Shown piece by piece: positions 27,381-35,871 of a DNA stretch of 64,000 nucleotides; within the stretch, counting starts at the first letter, position 1, and each line of letters begins with the position of its first letter. A model generated the notes under the pieces. The model saw nothing but the letters and a program-made list of their open reading frames with translations, made no database searches and was not told the DNA's origin. The DNA comes from Planktothrix sp. FACHB-1365 (GTDB lineage: Bacteria > Cyanobacteriota > Cyanobacteriia > Cyanobacteriales > Microcoleaceae). The stretch spans positions 248,001-312,000 of the forward strand of contig NZ_JACJSC010000003.1 of assembly GCF_014697575.1 (NCBI RefSeq), in the 5' to 3' direction. The translations under genes were made by a program, and so were the position numbers.

Positions 27381-30086
27381 TTAAACTTGAGAAGGTTTTA
27401 AACTGACTGGTGAGGAATTCAAACTCGGAGAATGGGAATTGTTGTTTGATTCCTTAATGGGATTACGGGACTCAATTAATTGAATAGCGCGATTTACACT
27501 TTCGGGTAAAATCACCACTAACGAACCCCCCCCAGCCCGGTCTAAAGCAGTATTAATCGCTTCGGTTTCATTCAAAATCATTTCATAACGAATCCGAGGC
27601 TCTGGAACTCGTCCTAAGACCTGCTGAATACCCTTACTAATTAATTCCGCCGCCGAACCCCGCTCTCGGCCACGAGTATCATCATCCTCCTTGACAATAA
27701 TCTCATCAAAAATATCCGCCGAGAGTTGACCCAACATCACAAAATCTTCATCTCGGCGATCGCCAGGGCCACCAATAACCCCAATCCGAGGCCCTGGCCA
27801 ATTTTTGACAAAAGCCCCTAATGCGGCATAACTGGCAGCATTATGGGCATAATCAATCAAGGCGTGATAGCTACCCATATTAAATAAATTCATCCGTCCT
27901 GGGGTTTGGGATGTGGAAGCCACAAAGGTTGACAAACCCGCCCGAATATGCTCTATTTTTACCCCTTGAGCAAAAGCCGCTAAACAAGCCGCTAAGGCAT
28001 TGGCAATCATAAACGGAGCCCGACCCTTCATCGTGATCGGAACATTCACCGCCTGCTCAATTCTAAGTGTCCAATCCCCTTTTAAAATCGACAAATAGCC
28101 ATTTTCATAAACCGCAGCTAATCCCCCGGATTCCGTGTGTTTGAGGACAATTTCATTCTCAGGATTCATCGTGAAATAAGCAACTTGGGCTTTAACCCGT
28201 TCAGCCATTTGTACCACTAAGGGATCATCCGCGTTCAGCACCGCATAACCTTTCGGCATGACCACCTCAGCCACCACGCTTTTAACTTTTGCCATTTGTT
28301 CAATGGTATCAATATCCCCCAATCCCAAATGATCCGCCGACACATTCAACACCACCCCGACATCGCAGGTATCAAATCCTAAACCCGCCCGCAGAATTCC
28401 CCCCCGTGCACATTCGAGCACAGCCACTTCTACCGTTGGATCACGCAGAATCAATTGAGCGCTTTGGGGGCCAGTATTGTCTCCGGGTTCAGCTAAATGA
28501 TCGCCGATATAAATACCATCAGTGGTGGTATAACCAACGGCTAACCCCGTTTGTTTAATGATATGGGCGAGTAAACGGGTGGTAGTGGTTTTTCCATTGG
28601 TTCCCGTTACGGCTAAAATCGGGACACGGCTGGGTTGACCGGGGGGAAATAACATATCCATCACTGCCCCCGCCACATTCCGAGGTAAACCCTCACTGGG
28701 GGCGACGTGCATCCGAAATCCCGGTGCGGCGTTAACTTCCACAATCACCCCGTCCACTTCCCGCAACGGTTTGGAAATATCCGGTGTCACCACATCAATT
28801 CCGGCAATATCCAGACCGATAATTTTAGCAATCCGAGCAAATAACCAAGCATTTTCCGGGTGAACTTCATCGGTACGGTCAATGGCACTCCCCCCCGTAC
28901 TCAAGTTAGCCGTAGCCCGTAGAAAACAAATTTCCCCAGCCGGTAATACACTGTCTAGGGTATAGCCTTTCTCCGCCACCATAGACAGCACGGTTTTATC
29001 CACAACAATCCGGGTGAGGACGTTATCATGGCCATCACCGCGACGGGGATCTCGGTTGGTTTTTTCGATTAACTGTTCAATGGTTAATTGGCCATCCCCC
29101 ACAACATGGGCTGGAACCCGTTCAGCTACAGCCACCATTTTGCCATTCACGACTAACACGCGATGATCTCGACCCGTATAGAAGCGTTCCAAAATCACAC
29201 TATGGGTTTTAGAAGCGTTACTGGCTTCATCGTAAGCAGCAGCAGCCGTTTCCCATTTGGTAATATCCAGGGTAATGCCTCGGCCATGGTTGCCATCCAG
29301 GGGTTTAATGGCAATGGGATAACCCCCAACTTCATCAATGGCATCTTGCAGTTCATCAAAATAGCGAATGACTGTTCCCCTAGGAACTGGAACTCCTGCA
29401 TCGCGGAGAATTTGTTTCGTGCCTTCTTTATCACAGGCCAACTCCACCGCTAATACTCCGGTTTGATTACTCAGTGTGGCTTGAATTCGTTTTTGATAAC
29501 AGCCATAACCAAACTGAATCATAAATCGAGCATTCAGTTGTTGCCAGGGAATATCACGGGCTTCTGCTTCTTTGACAATGGCTTCTGTACTAGGGCCGAG
29601 GGAGGCTTGGGCTTTTAATTCCTTGAGATCTTCAATATCCTGGGTGAGTTCTTCGGCTGGATAGGTTCCCGTATCCACAATACTTTGGCATAGGCGGACA
29701 GCGGCTCTTCCTGCATAACGTCCGGCGTGTTCGTTATCATACTCAAAGGCGACTTGAAAAATCCCTGGACTTGAGGTTTCACGGGTGCGACCAAATCCGG
29801 CAGTCATGCCCGCTAACTGTTGGAGTTCTAGGGCGACGTGTTCAATAATATGCCCCATTAACGTCCCCCGTTCTACGCGGCTGAGAAACCCCCCTCGGAC
29901 TCCCGGTGAACAGTGATGTTCAACCAAACTCGGGAGAACAGACGTTAAGCCTTCATAGAAACCTGGAATATCGCAACTATAGCGTTCAGTTAATTCTTCT
30001 AAATCTAGGCGCATGACAATCAGGTGATGACGTCGGATGCTCCAGTAGTTTGGGCCTCTTAAGGTTTGTATTTTAAGAATTTTCAT
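27381..30086 (-). CDS. cphA: Cyanophycin synthetase
   Basis: A 901-residue enzyme that polymerises Asp and Arg into cyanophycin granules, the cyanobacterial nitrogen reserve. An N-terminal cyanophycin-specific domain (about 1-160; MKILKIQTLRGPNYWSIRRH) precedes an ATP-grasp domain (about 220-480; YPIAIKPLDGNHGRGITL, DIAGIDVV, VEVNAAPGFRMH), then a Mur-ligase-like domain (about 490-880) with the P-loop VTGTNGKTTTTRLLAHI and the DDRRDEDF-like GPGDRRDEDF loop. The start at 30086 matches the family; the longer frame (30125) adds 13 atypical residues. cphB lies 403 bp upstream on the same strand. Confidence 0.97.
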   Translation of the reverse strand: MKILKIQTLRGPNYWSIRRHHLIVMRLDLEELTERYSCDIPGFYEGLTSVLPSLVEHHCSPGVRGGFLSRVERGTLMGHIIEHVALELQQLAGMTAGFGRTRETSSPGIFQVAFEYDNEHAGRYAGRAAVRLCQSIVDTGTYPAEELTQDIEDLKELKAQASLGPSTEAIVKEAEARDIPWQQLNARFMIQFGYGCYQKRIQATLSNQTGVLAVELACDKEGTKQILRDAGVPVPRGTVIRYFDELQDAIDEVGGYPIAIKPLDGNHGRGITLDITKWETAAAAYDEASNASKTHSVILERFYTGRDHRVLVVNGKMVAVAERVPAHVVGDGQLTIEQLIEKTNRDPRRGDGHDNVLTRIVVDKTVLSMVAEKGYTLDSVLPAGEICFLRATANLSTGGSAIDRTDEVHPENAWLFARIAKIIGLDIAGIDVVTPDISKPLREVDGVIVEVNAAPGFRMHVAPSEGLPRNVAGAVMDMLFPPGQPSRVPILAVTGTNGKTTTTRLLAHIIKQTGLAVGYTTTDGIYIGDHLAEPGDNTGPQSAQLILRDPTVEVAVLECARGGILRAGLGFDTCDVGVVLNVSADHLGLGDIDTIEQMAKVKSVVAEVVMPKGYAVLNADDPLVVQMAERVKAQVAYFTMNPENEIVLKHTESGGLAAVYENGYLSILKGDWTLRIEQAVNVPITMKGRAPFMIANALAACLAAFAQGVKIEHIRAGLSTFVASTSQTPGRMNLFNMGSYHALIDYAHNAASYAALGAFVKNWPGPRIGVIGGPGDRRDEDFVMLGQLSADIFDEIIVKEDDDTRGRERGSAAELISKGIQQVLGRVPEPRIRYEMILNETEAINTALDRAGGGSLVVILPESVNRAIQLIESRNPIKESNNNSHSPSLNSSPVSLKPSQV

Positions 30087-30489
30087 ATCCGTGTGAGTCC
30101 GTGATGCAGGAATGTTCCAGGGCAATAGTCCGCTTTATTCAATTTCAAGCTAAGGTGATTTGGAAACTGTTTGCAGTGAACAGTTTTTTTAAAACCATTG
30201 AATGCTGGGAGGTTGGGCCAGTGGGGATTTACAATTTTTGAAAGCTGAACCCTCAAAATCAAATAAAGCAGGGAGCCTGATGAGCCGTAGAGATGCCCTA
30301 ATTAAAGGGTTTAACAACACCTTCAACCCGGCTCCTAGGAATTGTTCAAGGGCGGAAATTTTCTGTCCTGACTTCCCCTAGGCTATTCCCTCACCTTCAA
30401 TCCTCAATGGCTTCAGTTAGGATTCCCTGATCGTAATCACCGGGAAAAACCTGGGCAACCTCCCACAGCCAGATTCCGATGTCCACGGT
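30087..30489 (-). other. cphB-cphA intergenic region, no gene seen
   Basis: The 403 bp between cphB and cphA are long for an operon gap. I see several short inverted segments (for example around 30287-30340) but no convincing terminator T-tract, palindrome family or coding frame. It is most likely cphA's own promoter and leader, so cphA may be expressed apart from cphB. Confidence 0.35.
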
Positions 30490-31344
30490 TTACACACTAG
30501 GGGCAGAACTCGGACGCCGGGAATGGAAGTTATACTGATCGCCATAGGACAAAATATGTACCCGGAGATTGAATACACTCAGGGGATCAGTCGCTCCCGC
30601 ATTCACCAGATTGGTGTAGGACATTTCGTGGGTATCCACAATCGTAACAGTTCCTTTCCCCACCACCCGCAATAAACCTTCCGCTTCAAATAAGGCACAG
30701 GTATCTTCATCAATGCCAATGCCAATTTTATCGGGATGGGCTGCGATCGCACTGATCAGTCGTGCCATACGATTGCGGTTGTGGAAGTGTTGATCAACTA
30801 GCAATTCCGGTAGAATATCTAAGCCCGTTGCCATGTCCACCAGAGAACGGTTAGGAGATTCGCCACTTCCTCCCCCAGCAATCATGTGATGACCCATAAC
30901 GGCAGCCCCCGCACTGGTTCCCGCTAAAGCCATCCGGCCTTGTCGGGCAGCAATGCGAATTTTCTCCATTAGCAGGGTATCGGCTAATAAACTATAAAGC
31001 CGGAGTTGATCACCCCCTGTCATGAATACCCCGGTACAGCCTTCTAAGTAGGCGTGCCATTTGGGCTCTTCACAATGATGACGTTCCCGAATATCAAAAA
31101 TTTCAATGGATTTGGCCCCCATTTCCTCAAAGATTTTTTGATATCTTTCTCCTTGAATGGCGGGTTCGCGGGAGGCAGAAGGAATGATGGCTAGGTTGGC
31201 ATTGGAAGCACCAGCCCGATGAAAAAAAGTTTGCAGAATCTCACGTCCATGAACTTTGTCTTCTGCTCCACCAATAATGAGAATAGAGGTTTTAGTTTGT
31301 TGGGGAATCATGTGTTCAAGGGCTTGAGATGTCAACTGCTGCAT
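30490..31344 (-). CDS. cphB: Cyanophycinase
   Basis: A 284-residue serine exopeptidase (peptidase family S51) that releases beta-Asp-Arg dipeptides from cyanophycin. Motifs: ILIIGGAEDKVHGREIL, IPSASREP, the nucleophile elbow LAGTSAGAAVMGHHMIAGG, VDMATGLDILPELLVDQHFHNRNRMARL and GIGIDEDTC. The start at 31344 is chosen because of the AGGAG eight bases upstream; longer in-frame starts (31362, 31398) lack one. It precedes cphA on the same strand, the common cyanobacterial order. Confidence 0.97.
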   Translation of the reverse strand: MQQLTSQALEHMIPQQTKTSILIIGGAEDKVHGREILQTFFHRAGASNANLAIIPSASREPAIQGERYQKIFEEMGAKSIEIFDIRERHHCEEPKWHAYLEGCTGVFMTGGDQLRLYSLLADTLLMEKIRIAARQGRMALAGTSAGAAVMGHHMIAGGGSGESPNRSLVDMATGLDILPELLVDQHFHNRNRMARLISAIAAHPDKIGIGIDEDTCALFEAEGLLRVVGKGTVTIVDTHEMSYTNLVNAGATDPLSVFNLRVHILSYGDQYNFHSRRPSSAPSV

Positions 31345-31694
31345 AGTGTATCTCCTAGTCATGAGAATAAGTTCAAGATTAGGGGCGTTTGTCACCACCT
31401 ACGGCTTGTTACCAACAGTTGTTCGATTTGGCTACAATGAGTACAGATCTTTTTGAATTAATCTGTAACTTGGGTAAGCGACCTAAACTCCCCCTAATTG
31501 GATCGGGAAATTTCGAGAAACCTGATTCAGGTAGCTTTGCCCAATCAAAAAAAGCTAATCCATTTTAGTATATTTTGATACGAATTAAGAAATATTTAAG
31601 TTTATGGACTATCATATAGCATGACATCTTCTGTGCAAGTTTTTGCTTAAACTTTTTTTTGGGTCAGGTGATCCACTCGTCAATCTTAAATACT
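31345..31694. promoter_or_regulatory. Divergent cphB/trmD upstream region
   Basis: About 350 bp between divergently oriented cphB and trmD, AT-rich, with no open frame of its own. Promoters for both genes must lie here, but no -35/-10 pair stands out enough to name. No clear NtcA site (GTA-N8-TAC) was found by eye, although cyanophycin genes are nitrogen-responsive in other cyanobacteria. Confidence 0.4.
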
Positions 31695-32417
31695 GTGCGT
31701 TTTGACATTATTACTCTATTTCCCGATTTTTTTGCCTCTCCCCTGAATTCAGGTCTTTTAGGTAAAGCTTTAGCAAAGCAAATTGCTGATGTCCATTTAG
31801 TTAATCCCCGTGATTTTGCATCGGATAAGCATCGCCGGGTGGATGATGAGTCCTATGGGGGGGGTGTGGGGATGGTCTTGAAACCTGAACCGATTTATGC
31901 AGCCGTTGAATCCTTACCCCAACTTCCTCGTCGAGAAGTGATTTTCTTAACGCCCCAAGGGGAAAAAATGCACCAAGGGTTATTCCGCAATTTAGCTTTA
32001 AATTTTGATCAGATTGTTTTAATTTGTGGGCATTATGAAGGTATCGATGAACGCATTTTGTCCTTAGTCACCCGTGAAGTTTCTTTAGGGGATTTTGTCC
32101 TGACTGGAGGTGAAATTCCTGCAATGGCACTGATTAATGGAGTTGTACGATTATTACCGGGAACGGTTGGAAAACAGGAGTCTCTCAAAGCAGAAAGCTT
32201 TGAAGATGGGTTACTGGATTACCCTCACTATACTCGACCTGCGGAGTTTCGAGGAATGCGAGTTCCTGATGTTTTATTATCAGGAAATCATCAGAAAATT
32301 GAGCAATGGCGAAAACAACAGCAACTTCAGCGCACCCGTGAGCGTCGTCCTGATTTGTGGCAAGATTGGATACAGGCGTCAGAAGGCAAGATTGAGGATG
32401 AGGGGACAAGGGAATAG
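31695..32417 (+). CDS. trmD: tRNA (guanine37-N1)-methyltransferase
   Basis: A 240-residue SPOUT methyltransferase that makes m1G37 in tRNAs reading CNN and GGN-type codons, preventing +1 frameshifts. Motifs: RFDIITLFPDFF, DKHRRVDDESYGGGVGMVLKPEPI, LICGHYEGIDERIL and the trefoil-knot SAM site SLGDFVLTGGEIPAM, VRLLPG. The start is placed at the GTG that yields MRFDIITLFP, the conserved family start; GTG 31668 or TTG 31659 would lengthen it by 9-12 residues. No good ribosome-binding site precedes any of these candidates. Confidence 0.95.
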   Translation: MRFDIITLFPDFFASPLNSGLLGKALAKQIADVHLVNPRDFASDKHRRVDDESYGGGVGMVLKPEPIYAAVESLPQLPRREVIFLTPQGEKMHQGLFRNLALNFDQIVLICGHYEGIDERILSLVTREVSLGDFVLTGGEIPAMALINGVVRLLPGTVGKQESLKAESFEDGLLDYPHYTRPAEFRGMRVPDVLLSGNHQKIEQWRKQQQLQRTRERRPDLWQDWIQASEGKIEDEGTRE

Positions 32418-32426
32418 ATAGGATTT

Positions 32427-32482
32427 TGGTTGTCGGTCAACAACCAAGGGTCAACCGTCAACAATCAACAGTCAACAACAGT
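32427..32482. repeat. Imperfect heptamer array, GTCAACA type
   Basis: Seven-base units related to GTCAACA/ATCAACA fill the gap between trmD and the next ATG, and run right up to that start codon. Confidence 0.7.
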
Positions 32483-32842
32483 ATGAATTCTGATACACCC
32501 GAAGAAGTCATTCGAGCTATTGATTGGGCCTTAAGTCAAGGGAATTTTAATCAAGCAAAAACCCTCTGTGCCCAAGCGAGTCAAGATTATCCTAATCATG
32601 AAAAAATTCAACGCTATGCTCGAATTTTAGCTTCTCGAAATTTGCCCTTTCATCAACTTGCTCCCAATCCAGATACACCCTTAAATCTTAATTGGGTGAT
32701 TCAACATCGCCAACATTATCGGGGGAGATGGGTGGCGTTAGAAAAAGGGAATTTAATTGCAGATGCGAGTTCTATTGATGAATTATTTGCTCAAGTCGGA
32801 AAGGAAAAAATGAAAGATTTATTTTATACAATTATTTATTAA
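32483..32842 (+). CDS. Small conserved-looking protein (DUF5678-like C-terminus)
   Basis: A 119-residue protein. Residues 1-50 resemble a TPR-like helical hairpin (EEVIRAIDWALSQGNFNQAKTLCAQASQDYPNHEKIQ). The C-terminal ~50 residues (QHYRGRWVALEKGNLIADASSIDELFAQV) match the GxWVAL..G.liA...s..el pattern of DUF5678, a small antitoxin-like or accessory domain of unknown role. The start is the ATG at 32483; the frame continues upstream to 32426 but that part is translated heptamer repeat. Likely follows trmD on the same transcript. Confidence 0.65.
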   Translation: MNSDTPEEVIRAIDWALSQGNFNQAKTLCAQASQDYPNHEKIQRYARILASRNLPFHQLAPNPDTPLNLNWVIQHRQHYRGRWVALEKGNLIADASSIDELFAQVGKEKMKDLFYTIIY

Positions 32843-33339
32843 TTTCCGACTGAGTTTCGGCAATATTTAACTTAAAATCTCGATTTATTGATATACTTTA
32901 AAATATAAAAATACCCTAGATAAAAGAGTGATATTGTTAAGGAGGTTTCACAGCGATAAAGTCTGGGATCAATTGCCTAGTGATTCAATCGGGGCAACCT
33001 TATACACAAATTAATTGAGTAATGCTATAATTAATAGTAGAAACTCTCGGATTAATCTCAATCCTTTTATCAGTCTTTTGGGCTAACCGTGACGGAGTGT
33101 AAGAATTGGCTGTTTTAGTGAGGGAAATGAAGGATTTATCACAAATTTGATAAATTTTCTGATTAGAGCCAATTTCTAGGGATTATTGGACGTTGACTAA
33201 GGTAAAAGTTGACGGATAAATTATTCTATCTTTCAGTTTATTCGTGGAAGAAGTTAACTCTGTCTTCTGGTAGAAGGTAAACCTTAATCAGAGAGATACA
33301 GTAGTGTTTAGCCAATCAAGAAAAGATAAGGAGAAAATC
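32843..33339. other. Intergenic region without recognised gene
   Basis: About 500 bp of AT-rich sequence. I see no coding frame with a ribosome-binding site and no repeat family. An AAGGAGGT-like motif at about 32939-32946 is followed by no usable start. The segment close to the KGG gene could hold its stress promoter, and a small RNA cannot be excluded. Confidence 0.3.
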
Positions 33340-33606
33340 ATGGCGACAGAAAAACGTGGATTTGCTTCCATGGACGAAGAAAAACAACGGGAGATAGCCA
33401 GCAAAGGCGGTAAAGCAGCCCATGAGTCAGGCCGCGCTCATGAATTTACTCCTGAAGAGGCCAGAGAAGCGGGCCGCAAAGGTGGTAAAGCAGTCAGCCA
33501 AGATCGCGAACACATGGCTGCTATTGGTCGTAAAGGAGGTAAAAATAGCCATAAAAAAGATAATGATAATGAACAAAATAATCAAGATAATGAAGAAAAC
33601 TCATAA
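33340..33606 (+). CDS. KGG-repeat (GsiB-like) stress protein
   Basis: An 88-residue highly hydrophilic protein made of KGG repeats: REIASKGGKAAHES, REAGRKGGKAVSQD, AAIGRKGGKNSHKK, ending in an Asn/Asp/Glu tail. This is the GsiB/con-10-type stress-protein pattern, associated with desiccation, glucose starvation or general stress and thought to act as a disordered hydrophilin. A strong AAGGAG site precedes the ATG, so the frame is placed at MATEKRGF rather than the earlier in-frame start at 33304. Monocistronic, followed by a near-perfect palindrome and a terminator-like hairpin. Confidence 0.9.
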   Translation: MATEKRGFASMDEEKQREIASKGGKAAHESGRAHEFTPEEAREAGRKGGKAVSQDREHMAAIGRKGGKNSHKKDNDNEQNNQDNEENS

Positions 33607-33618
33607 TCTGGTTCCATA

Positions 33619-33646
33619 AAGTTTAATCTCAATTGAGATCAAACTT
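33619..33646. repeat. Near-perfect 28-nt palindrome after the KGG gene
   Basis: AAGTTT, a 14-bp perfect core (ATCTCAATTGAGAT) and AAACTT form a palindrome with one mismatch, 12 bp after the stop. There is no T-tract, so it may be a processing or regulatory site rather than a terminator. Confidence 0.6.
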
Positions 33647-33683
33647 GGGTGTTTAAAAAAAGCTTCTGTTTGAAATAGTGATC

Positions 33684-33720
33684 AAAAACTGGGTTTTTCT
33701 TAAGATTAAGCCTAGTTTTT
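33684..33720 (+). terminator. Terminator-like hairpin
   Basis: AAAAACT (33684-33690) pairs with AGTTTTT (33714-33720), extended inward by G-C pairs, and the 3' arm itself provides the T-run. About 80 bp after the KGG stop. Confidence 0.5.
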
Positions 33721-33750
33721 GCCCACTCTACCTGTGTAACAAGTTTTTAG

Positions 33751-33785
33751 ACTCCAACGGAGAAGTCGTGACTCTGTTGGAGTTT
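33751..33785 (+). terminator. Strong stem-loop, ACTCCAAC/GTTGGAGT
   Basis: ACTCCAAC, a one-base bulge and GAG pair with CTC, a one-base bulge and GTTGGAGT across a nine-base loop, followed by TTTAAG. It could be a second terminator for the KGG transcript or the end of a short noncoding RNA. Confidence 0.5.
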
Positions 33786-33877
33786 AAGCTTTGGCAATAA
33801 AAGACTTGACATTCTTAGAGGGCTTGATTATAGTAGAATCACCTGGCATTGAGCCGGAAATTGACTTCTGCCTCATT

Positions 33878-34012
33878 GATCGGAATCAAAAATATAGCAT
33901 TTAGCAAAGCAGTCAGGACATTAATGATCGCTGTGATCCTTAATTCTTAAGCGTTTTACTCCTATCCCTTGTCTTCTGTCTGTTGCCTATTGCTATATTT
34001 CTGATTCCGATC
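33878..34012. mobile_element. 135-bp MITE-like element with 21-bp terminal inverted repeats
   Basis: The left arm at 33878-33898 starts GATCGGAATCA and ends ATATAGC; the right arm at 33992-34012 is its inverted copy with a single mismatch. The 93-bp interior has no coding frame and contains imperfect heptamers (TGTCTTC/TGTCTGT). No obvious target duplication flanks it. The layout resembles a miniature inverted-repeat transposable element. Confidence 0.55.
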
Positions 34013-34212
34013 CTTGAGACTTTAGCCAAAACCACTCTCAACTTAGGGTTTTAATTCAATACGTTAGCTCTGGTGCTGACAGGATCAGTTTTCGAGTTCT
34101 ATTTTGGACTTGGAAATAATATACTTTAATTTACACCAAGGGTCTGAAGGGTTAGAATTACAAACTTTATGAATGCTAGGCATCTAATTAGTTCAAATAT
34201 TAGGAGTCTGTT

Positions 34213-34944
34213 ATGAAACCTGTTACAGCACTTTATTGGGATTTTCAAAACGTTAAAATTCCTGATAAAAAAGTTCAACTATTGTATCAATACTTAGATC
34301 AAAAATTTGATTTATTGATTAGCAATGCTTACGCTTATTGGAGAAGAGAAAAAGAATTAGTAGAACAAACTGTTTTTCAGGTAGGAATTGAAACAATTAC
34401 TGTTCCTTCGAGAGAAAAGAATGCCGTTGACAATTTAATTATTAAGCATTGCAAAAAACATATTAACAATGATCGAAGAATTAGAAACGTGATTCTCATA
34501 ACAGGAGATAAAGACTATTTAACCTTAGTTGAGGATTTAAAAAAATTAGGAATAAAAGTTATCTTAATTTATGGTAGCAATATTTCTCAAGGCTTAAAAA
34601 AAGCTGTTAATGAGGTTTATCAGATTAATCAAATTGTTTCTATTAATCCAAATCAGGAAGAATCTAAAAAACTAGAGCATCCGGCTTTGGTTACTTACGA
34701 AGAAGCTAAAAAATACTTAATTGAGTTGATCAAAACAGTTCAAGCAAAAGGGAAAAAAGCGACTCTTGCTTTAATGGGTAATTTAATTAAAGATCATCCT
34801 CGAATTTCGGGCTGTAAAAAAGTTTCATATTGCAGACCGGATGGAAAGATTGTTTCTAAATTTAGTAAATTTGTAGAAGCGGTAATTCAGGAGGGAATTA
34901 TTAAAAAAAATCGCAATGGAGAGTTGATTTTAGTTACAATTTAG
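34213..34944 (+). CDS. NYN-domain (PIN-like) protein with OST-HTH/LOTUS-like C-terminus
   Basis: A 243-residue protein. The N-terminal ~140 residues form a NYN domain of the LabA/DUF88 type: a first strand LYWDFQNVK (Asp10, Asn13), NAVDNLIIKHC with Asp73, and VILITGDKDYLTLVEDLKKLG with Asp99 and Asp101. These acidic residues match the metal site of PIN/FLAP nucleases, so a metal-dependent RNase is expected. Residues about 160-243 look like an OST-HTH/LOTUS RNA-binding wing (LIELIKTVQAKGKKATLALMGNLIK, GCKKVSYCRPDGKIVSKF). Cyanobacterial LabA, a relative, modulates KaiC-dependent circadian output, but this protein need not share that role. An AGGAG lies upstream of the ATG. Confidence 0.85.
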   Translation: MKPVTALYWDFQNVKIPDKKVQLLYQYLDQKFDLLISNAYAYWRREKELVEQTVFQVGIETITVPSREKNAVDNLIIKHCKKHINNDRRIRNVILITGDKDYLTLVEDLKKLGIKVILIYGSNISQGLKKAVNEVYQINQIVSINPNQEESKKLEHPALVTYEEAKKYLIELIKTVQAKGKKATLALMGNLIKDHPRISGCKKVSYCRPDGKIVSKFSKFVEAVIQEGIIKKNRNGELILVTI

Positions 34945-35015
34945 AAAAATAGCGATCGCCTCCCGTGGGGGGAAGCCCATCGCTTTCATCCGATATAGAA
35001 ATCCGCGCCAAGGTT

Positions 35016-35090
35016 GTAATATTTTATTGTAGGGGTGATGTTAATCCCAACCGTTTTTGTGGTTAAGTTTGGAAGGACATAACCCCTACA
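35016..35090. repeat. Repeat element with GTAATATTTTATTG end
   Basis: Starts GTAATATTTTATTGTAGGGG and carries an inverted pair TGTAGGGGT (35028-35036) and ACCCCTACA (35082-35090). The same first 21 bases recur at 55162-55182 beside a different inverted pair. The element ends only 36 bp before the rnc start. Confidence 0.75.
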
Positions 35091-35126
35091 GTATTGAATC
35101 ATAAATCTTATACGGATTCCTATATA

Positions 35127-35828
35127 ATGATGACAAAACTACCCGAAATCAAAAACGAACAATTGCGACTACAAGCACTCACCCATCGTTCCTATATTAA
35201 TGAACATCCTAATGCAGGAGAAGACAATGAACGATTAGAATTTTTAGGGGATGCGGTCTTAGGATTTTTAGTGGGAGAATTGCTATTTAAAAAACGTTAT
35301 CCCGAAGACATGGCAAAAATGAGTGAAGCGAATATGACGCGCTTACGGTCAGCATTAGTCGATGAAAAACAACTCGCTAAATTTGCAGTTCAATTTAATT
35401 TAGGGGAATTATTACGGTTAGGAAAAGGAGCCATTCGAGATGGGGGACGAACTAACCCCGCTTTACTGAGTGATGCCTTTGAAGCTTATATTGGTGCTTA
35501 TTATTTAGATACAAATATTGATGCTGTTCGAGATTTTATTTATCCTTTATTTTCGGCTGTTGTCAATGAAATTATTTTTCCCCAAGCAGAAACAACACCC
35601 CAAACCTTAATTGATTGTAAAAACCGCTTTCAACAATGGGCCTTAGCGGAATACGGTGAAAACCCGAAATATTATGTCGTCGGAGAATCTGGGCCAGATC
35701 ACGCCAAGGAATTTCGGACAGAAGTTCGGGTTAGGGACAAAGTATATGGTTATGGGAAAGGACGCCGAAAACAGGATGCGGAGAAAAGAGCCGCAGAAGT
35801 CGCGTTACAAAAATTGGGTTTGCTTTGA
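35127..35828 (+). CDS. rnc: Ribonuclease III
   Basis: A 233-residue double-strand-specific endonuclease that processes rRNA and structured RNAs. It has the catalytic domain with the signature NERLEFLGDAVLGFLVGE (about residues 44-61) and SDAFEAYIGAYYLD, followed by a dsRNA-binding domain (about 155-230; PKYYVVGESGPDHAKEFRTEV, GKGRRKQDAEKRAAEVALQ). All metal-binding acidic residues appear intact. The start is one of the tandem ATGs (35127, 35130); a TTG at 35094 would add translated repeat sequence. Tandem heptamers begin 3 bp after the stop. Confidence 0.95.
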   Translation: MMTKLPEIKNEQLRLQALTHRSYINEHPNAGEDNERLEFLGDAVLGFLVGELLFKKRYPEDMAKMSEANMTRLRSALVDEKQLAKFAVQFNLGELLRLGKGAIRDGGRTNPALLSDAFEAYIGAYYLDTNIDAVRDFIYPLFSAVVNEIIFPQAETTPQTLIDCKNRFQQWALAEYGENPKYYVVGESGPDHAKEFRTEVRVRDKVYGYGKGRRKQDAEKRAAEVALQKLGLL

Positions 35829-35830
35829 TG

Positions 35831-35871
35831 ATCAGTTATCAGTTATCAGTTATCAGTTATCAGTTATCAGT
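35831..35871. repeat. Tandem heptamer TTATCAG x5
   Basis: Five perfect TTATCAG units in tandem, flanked by partial units, immediately after rnc. The same unit recurs at 51417-51444 and 59635-59667. Confidence 0.92.

Noticed and set aside
33878-34012. Inverted repeat pair as a tRNA or structured RNA gene
   Set aside because: The 21-bp arms are 93 bp apart with no cloverleaf or conserved loop; an inverted-repeat element fits better.
35831-35871. Heptamer array as a CRISPR array
   Set aside because: Units are 7 bp with no spacers, so it is a short tandem repeat.
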